A DNA stretch of 64,000 nt, taken from Cenococcum geophilum 1.58. Taxonomy: Eukaryota; Ascomycota; Dothideomycetes; Gloniales; Gloniaceae. Location of the stretch: NCBI GenBank assembly GCA_001692895.1, contig KV748240.1:62001-126000 (forward strand). Reading direction: 5' to 3'. Each line of letters begins with the position of its first letter. The first letter of the stretch is position 1. The notes beneath the pieces are model-generated. The model was given only the letters and a program-made list of their open reading frames with translations. It had not been told where the DNA came from and did not search any database. This document shows positions 25,355 to 34,309 of this stretch, piece after piece. The translations under genes and the position numbers were made by a program.

Positions 25355-26777
25355 CTACGCAACACCACGGATTTTATCGGTATACTCTTGTCCTGGGCTC
25401 TCGTATGTCGAAGCAAAGTATGTGTTTACGTTGGTGTCCTTTGATAGCCAGTTGAGCATACTGCTAAGTTCTTCACGTAACCGGTTGATGGATTGGTTAT
25501 CCATGTTGGTTTGGGCGATCAGCTCTGGCATGGATACTAGAATCAAGGTTCAGTCATACGTATATGTAGACAGTCGGTAGGATAGATGCCTACCAAAGAG
25601 TCGCAGGAGGTGTTCTCCGCCATACACATCTGCAAGAGTTCTGCCAGCCAAATCTCCAGTTGGGGATTCCATCCTTGCATGAATATCGTAGAATTGTTCG
25701 CGTTCGAATCGGTACAAGAGAATTCGGCCCAAGCTCTTGTTGAAATACTCCTTCATCCCCTGGACAACTTCCTCGAGGATATCTGCTTCAGGGCTTCCAG
25801 GCCGCCTCTTAAGCCTTTCAACTTCGAAATATTCATCTAAGATAACACTAGCTGGCTTATCAGATGGTAAACGGACTAATTGAAGATTCTTGGTAACATT
25901 CTCCCAGTCGTCGACCAGCAAGCTCTTGAGTCTGTCTGGTGTATATATCCTCACTGCAAGCCGAGTCTGGAATGCATCCTCCTGTCCACGCCATCGTTAG
26001 TTATCAAATTTCCTATGGGTGTGTTAAACTGTAGGTAACCAAGAGGAAAACTGGCCAATAGGTGATTGTTTAGCCTATCGTATATAGACAATAGAAAGTG
26101 ATCCACGAAGATGATCAAAAAATTAGGAGAAAAGCATATTAGCCCTATGTGTGGGTTTGACCAACCTTTTCTATTTCATAGTCTCTGCCTCTCTTCTGAC
26201 CTCTGGGTCCGGTACCCGCAGCCACAGATGTCTGTCGTTCTTCACTACCTCTGGTAGAGCTGTGGGCCTTCTTCTTATGCGAAGTAGGAAGCGCTCTTTG
26301 GCTACGTTGAGCCTGTAACATATCGTGTCTTAAGTTATGAGCGAGCTCTTTGTTTTCTGGCGTGAGCTTGCGCAGGCGGTCTTCAGGAACCCAATCGTCC
26401 CACCTACAACCAGATAGTCAACTAAGATTCTTATAAACGCTAAGTAAAGATGCCAGACAACAATAGCGTTATACTTTTAAAAATTGAAAATAGTAACACG
26501 TAGACATTACAGGACCAAAACGTGACTGGATTCAACGGATGATGCGCAAAACTTGAAAATTGAAATGCAGACACAGAAAATTCTGTATTGAGAGTAAGAG
26601 AAGCGTAACATACGTATTCTTCCAACCTTTGTAGTGCACCTTATACTGGTACGCACTCTTCTTATCGTTTGGGTCCACGGGCTTAGAGTCAAGCACTTTC
26701 GCCTCGTAGAGAAGTTCGTGGTGGAAGCAAAGCGCCTTTTCATCCCTCTTGTAAAGTGGTTCTGACGGAGGGGCCAT
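25355..26777 (-). CDS. eaf3: Eaf3/MRG15-type chromatin protein
   Basis: Four exons, 26,777-26,614, 26,403-26,166, 25,981-25,594 and 25,536-25,355, join in frame to 323 codons. The product has an N-terminal chromo-barrel domain (residues about 10-75, with VHYKGWKNTWDDWV across intron 1), a basic Ser/Lys-rich linker, and a C-terminal MRG domain (about 140-320, with KSLLVDDWENVTKN and MPELIAQTNMD). The family is a subunit of the NuA4 acetyltransferase and Rpd3S deacetylase complexes and reads H3K36 methylation. Intron 2 has a weak GTTGGT donor. I chose the ATG at 26,777 (MAPPSEP); an in-frame ATG at 26,828 would add 17 residues. There are no RIP stops. Confidence 0.92.
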
Positions 26778-27088
26778 GGTTGGGCGAGGTGAAGATGGAG
26801 GAAGAACGGGGGCAGGAGTGAGAGGCAACGTTTAAATTTGGCTACTGAGAAGTGAATCAAGAAAACGAGACAAGTCAAAGAATAGTGGCACGACAGAACA
26901 AAATGGTTGACCTGAGATCTCACGTATTCACTTGTCAATGGAACTTTCATGTTCACAGTCCACCGAGTTTCTCAATGATACGCTAGACCGAAAGCGGCTG
27001 ACGCGTTCGACATCAGCCTCACCGAGAGCAATTATTTCCCCACAGATCAGAGTCGAAGTCCAATTGCCTGCTTCGCGCATTACACATC
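26778..27088. promoter_or_regulatory. Shared divergent promoter region eaf3/cnl2
   Basis: These 311 bp separate the start codons of two divergent single-copy genes, so promoters and 5' UTRs of both must lie here. I see no clear TATA box. Composition is balanced, unlike the repeats. Co-regulation of the pair is only an inference from the layout. Confidence 0.55.
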
Positions 27089-27772
27089 ATGTCGCCTTCA
27101 GAAAATTCTATTCTCACCAACTTTCTACTCCCTCCCGCTCCGCTACCGGCTATTATCTCACTCCGTCAGTTCACAGAACTCTTTCCCCGCGCGTACCAAT
27201 CCAACCCGCACGTCAAAGTGCTCTATCAGGAGCTACAGCATCAGCGAGTTATTGATATCGATGATGTCAAGCGTGGGATAGCTACGGAAGTTAAGAGAGG
27301 AGAAAAACAGAGGCGGCAAATATCGCGAACCAGGCGAAAGCTAAACCAAGAATATGTAGCAGGAATAGGTGGACAAGAGGCTCTCATAGAGGCAGAGGTA
27401 CGTATTTCGCTACAACAGGTCATTTTCCAGCGTTTACTCTTTTATCTCTGACTAGGGTTACAGCTATTTGGTAATGCAGCGAAACCTCCGACTACCCAGC
27501 GTCATACTGGGCAAACAATTATACCGGAAATGGGACATGCATGTGCTGATATTGAGGCAGAAATTTCAACTATGGAGGCAGAGGCCGAATCACTTCTCGC
27601 CGAGATTAGCACAACAATCGGCGATCTGAGTGACCTGCGGTACGGTCGCTTTACAAGAATTGGTGGCCTTGGTGAGGACCTCGGTCAAGACGTCCTTGGG
27701 GCTATTAAGAGATTGAATCTTGCTTGTGATGGTGCGACCAACCGTCGATCTAGCAGTTTAGATTATCATTAG
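27089..27772 (+). CDS. cnl2: Cnl2/Nkp2-family kinetochore protein
   Basis: Two exons, 27,089-27,397 and 27,464-27,772, encode 205 residues. The N-terminus MSPSENSILTNFLLPPAPLP, with FTELFPRAY and LYQELQHQR after it, is typical of the fungal Cnl2/NKP2 family, an inner-kinetochore (Ctf19/CCAN-type) subunit. The second half is acidic and helical, ending TIGDLSDLRYGRF. The intron has a GTACGT donor, a CTGAC branch point at about 27,448 and the acceptor CAG at 27,461-27,463, chosen over an earlier TAG because only it keeps the frame. The gene is intact. Confidence 0.85.
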
Positions 27773-28260
27773 TCCCAAAATTTTGGCTTTTATGACAGTT
27801 CATGTCAAGGTAACAAGAAGTGGTTAGATTGTTTAGGATTAGCTTCTAGTGACTAGTATTTCTGGCCACCTCGCCAAGGCAAGGTGTTGTCGGGGTAAGA
27901 AAGCAGCCTACTGCTCCGGCGGTTGCTCCAGCTTCTGTTCCGGCTGCTGCTCTCTCTGCTACATGTACTCCGTCTGCTCCGTCTGTTGCTCCTGCTGCTG
28001 TCGACTAAGATCGCATTTGCTTACCACCCTATTGCCTTCTACTCTATTGCCTACTACCCTCCTTTACTGCTTATATCTACCTTAGATTTTAGGGCTCTAC
28101 TAATAATACACTCCCTAAATACTATGCGGACTCCCCAACTAATGCGCACACCCCTACCTAAACAGAGTTAGATCCTTCCACTTCAGGTTAAAACACCGCG
28201 TGCGTTTGACTTGTTTATATCTGCACCAGGGCGCGCCCAAACCTAGATCAACACTTTGCA
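27773..28260. other. Spacer with Ala/Pro-rich coding-like patch
   Basis: This is the downstream flank of cnl2. At about 27,870-28,005 the plus strand has a CTG/CCG/GCT-rich run that would encode an Ala/Pro/Ser/Val stretch ending in VAPAAVD and a stop, with no start codon and no recognisable domain. Beyond 28,010 the composition drifts back to CTA/TAC-rich, suggesting an old repeat remnant. The 13-bp word shared with the other island edge is at 28,225-28,237. Confidence 0.4.
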
Positions 28261-28261
28261 T

Positions 28262-28560
28262 TTGCCTTAACGTAGCTGACCAGGAAGCGAGCCACCCCAC
28301 GTAGCGAGCCACACAAGAATATTCCTACCATTTTTTATTTCATAGCAAATCACACCAAAATTAAAAAGCCTTAGCATATTACACGATGCCAAATTAATCC
28401 TTGCCCTCTCGCGAAGCTAAGACTACCATTCAAAATATCATACAAGATCTTTCTTCTGGTGTTAAGCCGTTAATTCGCAAGGCCTCTAGCGCCCACAAAG
28501 CACCCAGATCTACCCCCACAATACGAAGCTTACTCAGGTTTATTATATCCTTTATAAGAA
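28262..28560 (+). pseudogene. Remnant 5' end of a pogo/Fot-type transposon
   Basis: Near 28,285-28,315 the block GCGAGCCACCCCACGTAGCG looks like the direct-repeat-rich end of a fungal pogo element. From 28,385 the plus strand reads MPN, a stop, SLPSREAKTTIQNIIQDL, then SSGVKP and RKASSAHKAPRST. This resembles the N-terminal helix-turn-helix of pogo-type transposases. Homology is lost after about 28,560. No matching right end was found. Confidence 0.5.
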
Positions 28561-29240
28561 TAGCAAATTATTAAATAGATCCACAAATATTAATCTTAGG
28601 GCCTTCCGTTAAAGGTTAATATACTTTTAAAAATAGCCTATTCCCTTTTAGAAAAAGGCTAAACTAGATATAAGCATTAGGGGTAGAGATTCGTTTAACG
28701 CCATAGTCTTAGTACTATATTAAGTCGTTAGCTTAACTGCTAAAGAGCTTAAAATAACAATCTAGTAGTTATACGTAATTAGTTTACGTTCTTTTATATC
28801 GTTTATAAGCGATATTAAGTTAAGTGTTTAAATTTTATTAGTAACTTTAACAAGAAGAAGGTAATATTAGGCCTTATAGTAGTAGCCTAGGTAATTATAT
28901 TAGGCAAGACGTATAGGAAGAGGTTAAAATTTTAAATGCTCAGGAAAACGGGAGTGGCGTAGGAAATTTAGTTTCGCTAAAAGCGTTTTTAGGGCCCAGG
29001 GCTAGCTTTCCGCCATATCGGAGAAGCGGCTGAGGCCACCTAAGATAAACCAAGAGGCAACCTAGGGGTAACTCGCCTGTAAGGCACGTGCGCGGCACGT
29101 GCCTAGGGAAAACCCTTCCTTACCTCGCACACAGACTCCTCCTTTTCCCTCAAGGATTCGTCTGTCTATACAATATACCCTATTGTTCTATCAATTAGAC
29201 TCCCTATCTATATCCTTACCTCACACTTAACAAGTGTTGC
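28561..29240. other. AT-rich repeat-derived spacer
   Basis: Up to about 28,960 this is RIP-like, with no readable frame. From 28,985 to 29,240 the composition is more balanced and includes a GGCACGTGC word present twice as a short palindrome at 29,083-29,102. I recognise no gene. Confidence 0.4.
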
Positions 29241-29247
29241 GGAACAG

Positions 29248-29440
29248 CCCTGATTCCAGTGGTGCACCACAAATGTGGTTAGTCACCCGCTTGCGGGCCG
29301 ATTAACTCCGCACCAACGGAATCGCGTCTAAGTTACCTCAGCAGGCTCAGACGTGATTCCGTTAGTGCGGATTTTTAATCGGTCCGCAAGCTAACTAACT
29401 ACATTTGTGCGAAACCACCGGAATCACGTCTGAGGGACAT
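29248..29440. repeat. Head-to-head inverted repeat, arms about 80-90 bp
   Basis: The left arm (about 29,248-29,330) is the imperfect reverse complement of the right arm (about 29,345-29,435), separated by a TTACCTCAGCAG-like centre. Both contain GATTCCG...GTGCGG...AATCGG...CCGCAAG in mirror order. The right arm is bounded by CTCAGACGTGATTCCG and its inverse, so it is itself a foldback unit. It resembles the ends of the DUF6589 element (30,683-43,293). Confidence 0.7.
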
Positions 29441-29623
29441 TTATCTCGCGGTTGAATTGCTCAACCACAACGGCTTAAAATACTACCAAAAGTTAATCGA
29501 TTAGAGAGACGACCTAATATTTCATAAATATTGGGTCTAAATTAGCCTATAACTGCCTAAAGTGAAGATCATTTTCGCAAAAAAAAAAAATCCGTTCTTA
29601 GGAATCCTAACATTACCTATAAT

Positions 29624-29935
29624 GTCGTAATAAGTATATATATAAAAGCCAAAAATCTATCACTAATAGATCTAGTTCTTGCAATCATTTTAAGCCTATA
29701 TACAGGCCTAGACCTTAAGTGGGTAGTTTTAACAATTTTGTCAAAGATTGTATATATCCCCATACAAATTTAGGTAACGTGAGTCGTAATGGGTATATAT
29801 ATAAGGCCTAAAAATTCATCAATTATAGAGCTAATTCTTGCGATTATTTTAAGCCTATATGCAGCCCTAGACCTTACGTAGGTAGCTTTAATAATTTCAT
29901 TAAAGATTGTATATAGCTCCCATATAAATAAGTCG
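29624..29935. repeat. Tandem duplication, 159-bp period
   Basis: Unit 1 (29,624-29,782) and unit 2 (29,783 to about 29,935) start with GTCGTAAT and share long stretches such as TTTTAAGCCTATAT and AAAGATTGTATATA, with many C:G to T:A differences. They lie in the left part of the 0.75-kb foldback element. No coding sense is evident. Confidence 0.8.
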
Positions 29936-30063
29936 CGTCGCTTAATAAAGTCTGGAAAAGTCCGGGCTTACAGCTCGGCGAGGTCACGGAAAAACTCGGC
30001 AAAGGTTATAAAGTTTAACAGGGTCAGAACCTTTCTAACTATGCTTAGCTTCTGACCCTACTA

Positions 30064-30682
30064 AGTTTCTATATATGCAGCGCATATACAAAATAAATTT
30101 AATTTTTAATAAAATTTTATAGTACTTGATAATTAATGGTATATAATAAATTATAAATATTAAATAACGCGTGGCTTATATATACGGGGTATATACACCC
30201 TACTAGCTACCACATAAAGTAAGCGAGCTAAGTTATTAAAACATGGACCGTATATACGCGTCGCATATCTATAACAATAGCGGTCGCACCAGAACTTCTC
30301 TATAACACTATAGTATATACTACAAGTATATACTATATAGCCTATGCATAAGCGCTGTATATGCTAACATTTGGCTAGGGCAATATTAATATCTTAATTT
30401 TACTTTGGTATACACTTAGCCTACGCTTACTATAAGCCTCACAATCGCAGACTTTAACAATCCGCAGGTGGCCGGTGCTACCAACCCCAGCGCCTTTAGG
30501 TACCACTATGGTAAGCATATACTTTATATATGCCCAGAAGAAGCATATATTAATAGAAGTACATAGGCCCAATCCTTAACCCTAACCCTAACTAGGTGAT
30601 ACTAGTTATAGAGAACGCGTATATAAAGTATATACTTATAGTAGATAAAGCACGCGCCGCCGCAGTAGTAGTAGGTAGAAGG
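30064..30682 (-). pseudogene. 3' part of the MULE coding region, fragmentary
   Basis: This is MULE interior left of the DUF6589 element. On the minus strand a short exon-like stretch around 30,510-30,410 would read VVPKGAGVGSTGHLRIVKV then CDCEAYSKRR. It is preceded by an intron-like piece with the same GTATATGC words as the introns at 51-54 kb. I take it as the C-terminal exon of the transposase gene, but this rests on position and style only. Confidence 0.35.
30576..30594. repeat. Interstitial telomere-like repeat
   Basis: About two and a half units of CCCTAA (TTAACCCTAACCCTAAC) match the TTAGGG telomere unit of filamentous fungi. They lie inside MULE DNA, not at a chromosome end. Length is short enough for chance or a small capture event. 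Confidence 0.5.
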
Positions 30683-30800
30683 TTGTCTTAGCATGCTCAG
30701 ACCAAGAAACCGATGAATATCCGCTGCGCGGATAATCGAATATCCGCAAGCTAACCTATTCGATCGATCCATCTATTCCTTAGTCTGAGCCACTTTAGCA
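30683..30800. repeat. Left terminal inverted repeat of the DUF6589/RecQ element
   Basis: It comprises an outer 24-bp block, a variable centre with an ATATCCGC...GCGGATA palindrome, and an inner TAGTCTGAGCCACTTTAGCA block. CTCAGACC at 30,696 and GGTCTGAG-like sequence at about 30,782 fold on each other. Confidence 0.75.
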
Positions 30801-30929
30801 AGCTTTTGGAAGCTAAGCCGCTCTATTTATATAAGGTAAACCATTAACTTTAACGAAATTAATATAAGCAACCGCCACGTCTATTATCCTATAAATACCT
30901 ACGTTAGAATCACCTTAATCAGCTCTCTA

Positions 30930-33727
30930 ATTAATGGATTTTCCAGAACCAACTGCCAGCCATAGGTGCATCCAAAAGGCGTTAAAGAAACCCCTCTACT
31001 TCGTCTAGCAGGAGCTAGTCTTCTTAAGCTTTTAACAATAAACTACCTTCTCTATCTACTAATACCGCTAGAGGATTAAGAGATACAGCGGATATAGTAC
31101 CCAAGGACATCAGCAGTCTCGTCCCACCCCTATTATCTCCCCTATCGCTATCCTCAGCTTAAATACGGTCCTCAATAGCCCACTTACCGCCACCAAACTA
31201 CATAGATCCCCAAGAGGATAAAGAAGTAGGAGTTAATGAAATACCCGCAATATCCGCAATATCCGCAATATCCGCTAAGAGGATATCCGCTGCAGAGAAG
31301 GTCCGGGCAATTGTTAACCGTCTTAGGCTATAGCGGATGTCTATAGGAGACCTAGCACTTAAATGGATTATAATAGCTAAAGGTTTACGCAAGGCACTAA
31401 AGAAGAAAAGAGTAAGAGAGCTCCTTAGTAAACTCCTAGAGGATGCTAATATCCTAGATATCTATACTAAAGAGATAGAGAAACGCGGTATAGCAGGTGC
31501 TAGTATTACTCTTACTATTTAGGGAGAGCTTAAAGAGCTAAGGGAGAAAGAGTTACTATTTAGCGGCTTTAACTAATATGCGGATATTAAGCAGCTTGAC
31601 CTCGGGCAGTGCTATTAAGCCATAAAGACTTACGCACCTATACTAGAGTATGTAATTATAGTATATCAAGAGGGTCGACGCAAATATTCTCCGTATAAAG
31701 GCCGTGCGGTTTTAATAGCTTCTACACTTGCATTTGGCCTTTTACGAAACTCCGCAAATTGTATCCCACGGCTGTTAGGGATATATCTCTAAGCCAACGG
31801 CATTAAGCGCCGCGTGCTTTCTATGCTCTATAGGCTTAGATTAATTAATAGTTATACTACTCTAAATCGGCAGAAGGAGCGGGTAGCCTAGAAGTTAAGG
31901 TTTAGCCTATAATCTCCGTGGTATAGGCGCACACTAACCTATATATAGGTGAAAATCCGTTTAATAGGTGCCGCTTCTAATACGATTATCATCTATAATA
32001 ACTTTAACTACCTCTAATAAGTTTAGTATTAAACACTTAGGGATACTGGGACGTTCTATTCGCGTATAACTGGTAAGCTTATCTTTGGCGTATATATACC
32101 TAATAGTAGGCTTTAATAAAGTATACTTCGTGCGGATATCCCAATTAAGTTCTTAGATATTGTAGAGGCTCTAGGTAATCTATAAGACAAGATATAGAAG
32201 CAGATCTCGACAGCTTTAATTTATAAAGCTATTGTAGAAGTGTACCCAGGCCTTAATGTATTACTTAGCAAAAACCCACGGTTTAAACATTTATGTATGC
32301 CTACTATTAATGTAATACCCGCTGCGCGGACGTCTAGGCTCAACCTAGGACCTATTATAACTGGAGAGGCTTCTATATCTAAAACCTATAGGGTACTAGA
32401 CGACATCTTTCTCCATTAAATAAATCTATAACGCACTAATAAAGTATTTAAGGAGCGACTGTTTCTAATCTATAGTGATTAAAAGACTATAAAGCTTATT
32501 CGGTTGTGTCGGGGAGAACATATTAAGTTAATATCCGCCTATAATAGCCTGCGTTAGGCTCTACCTATTCTAGCTCTTTAGCACCTAAAGCTAAACTACC
32601 TATATATAGTTATACGGTATTACTATAGTGGCGAGCAATTAGCCCAAGAGTACTCTACGCTATATACCTATATAAACCACCTAGGCCAAAGGAATATCCC
32701 AGCCAAGCGCGCGCCGTTTTATTATATGGAGGAGCTAATTCTCTATAGCTTCAACGCTTATATTATAGCGTTACTCTATACTTAGATTAAGGACTCCTAT
32801 AACACTAAGTCGCCTATAGATATTAAGCGGTACCTTAAGAGTTTATCTCCGCAACGTCTATTAGCAGTAGTTAAGGATATCCACACAGCTGTTTTCGGTT
32901 AAGAAGTCTCTTAGGCGGCTAACCATGCTAGCTAGCCTACGGAACCGCAGTAAAAGGGTTACCCTAAGCAGGCTGGCAGTGCTATATCCTTACAAATACT
33001 TCCTAAGCCTGCTAATGCAGAGTTTCTAACGTATATCCGCTTCTTATAACTAGTAGAGACGTATAAAGTCCTTAAGCACGCTATTAAGCTTGCGGATATC
33101 GGCCTGCTCAGCTATATACTCCCCCACATCTATATCTATTTCGCAAATAGTTAAAACAAGAACTATCTACCAGAGATATTACGTTTTTTCCAGTTAACTT
33201 TAATAGATGCCTATTCCCCTAAGCTCTAGTAAGCTATCCTAGCGAATAGTCTAGTAAATAACCGCGGTAAATAGAATAGTTACTACCCAATAGATCTCAA
33301 TAATGAGTTACTTAATAGGGAGCTAAAGCAGCTTATACACACTTATAGTAATTCAACGTTTAACCTAAACTCGCTCTTCCGCTAGAGTATCCATATAACT
33401 AATTATATAGGGCCACTACGTGTAAAGTTTAAGATCACGTTTAGCGAACGGATGTCTACTCGATATACTATTAAATCTACTACAGCGGATATTTAATCGC
33501 TTACTAATGCGATTGCCGCAGGCTCTATTATTCGCCATCAGGCACGGCAAGTAAAGATAGAAGCGCCGCCTCTATTACAACTAGGCATTAAACAGCTCAA
33601 TCAATCTGCCCTTAACGAGTTCAATTTACAGCTAGGCGGTGATCTTTCCGCCATATTTAATGAGCTTAATCTCTATAACGATGATAATGAGTTAGATAGC
33701 TTTATACTGCCTACTAACTTTGCTTAA
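30930..33727 (+). pseudogene. DUF6589-like transposon protein, RIP-broken
   Basis: The plus strand carries a long collinear coding trace with Gln-to-stop changes and few frame breaks, ending TAA at 33,725-33,727. Recognisable in order are YNNFNYLQ near 31,997, SKTYRVLDDIF near 32,376, LIYSDQKTIKLIRL near 32,468, and YSTLYTYINHLGQRNIPAKR with APFYYMEELIL after it (about 32,650-32,750). These fit my memory of the fungal DUF6589 family: an N-F-N motif, a YRV-DNIF-like block, a GDQLT-like block, then LGRK. No catalytic role is known to me. The last 60 codons are acidic and Asn-rich. Confidence 0.6.
31241..31276. repeat. 9-bp tandem repeat, four units
   Basis: Four copies of ATATCCGCA (the first as ATACCCGCA) lie head to tail. 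The unit is the inverse of the GCGGATAT word found all over this transposon. Nine bases keep the reading frame of the surrounding gene. Confidence 0.85.
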
Positions 33728-33739
33728 ACCTAGCTTTAA

Positions 33740-33950
33740 TGTCACGGCTTGAATAAATGCCTCTGAACCAAAGCTTGAACGAATGCTGTATTACCAAGAT
33801 ACTAAGCTAAAGAGAAGGAAAAGGGGTCGCCAGGACCGATGTAAACAAATATATAGGGTGAGCCGCCAAGGCGCTAGCTTTAGGCGGGCCAATCGCAGGT
33901 TGGCAGAATATGGCAGAATTTGGCAGGTAACGTGCGATAGCGCCGTTACA
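33740..33950 (-). repeat. LTR (3' in element sense), 211 bp
   Basis: On the plus strand it runs TGTCACGG...CCGTTACA. It differs from its partner at 39,719 by scattered transitions. GGCAGAATATGGCAGAATTT near its end is a short internal duplication. Confidence 0.93.
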
Positions 33951-34309
33951 TTACCCCCCTCTTTAAAAGAAAGCCTGCCCTTAGGCTTAGTTAGAAAAAA
34001 TAGGGTAGCACTAGGCTTATAAATGTAGGATTATAAAAATATAAGATAAGGAGATAAAAGGGGATACGAGTCCGTCCTAACTAAGTATAAAGGGCGATTG
34101 TGGGCTAAGTGGAAGCACTAGGCCAGAAATAGTAGCCGCTAAAAGTCTTGGCACGGATCTGACCAATTAGATAACTTTAACCGGCGGTCAAAGTTCCTGG
34201 ACATCTGAAATTTTACGGTACTGGCAGAAAACGGCAGAATATGGCAGAATTTGGCAGACAGCTGTATTAGGGCTTTGGGGCGTTTTTGTCCCTATATTCT
34301 TCCAGTAAC

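Noticed and set aside
25586-25840. 84-codon plus-strand frame
   Set aside because: It is antisense to the MRG domain exon of eaf3.
26507-26956. 149-codon minus-strand frame crossing the eaf3 start
   Set aside because: It runs through intron 1 and the promoter in another frame; eaf3 is supported by domain content and splice sites.
27849-28171. Cys/Ser- and Leu-rich plus-strand frames
   Set aside because: They are alternative readings of a CTG/CCG-rich low-complexity patch; no start, domain or splice evidence.
31241-31276. CRISPR-like short repeat array
   Set aside because: Four 9-bp units without spacers in a eukaryotic transposon; a microsatellite-like repeat.
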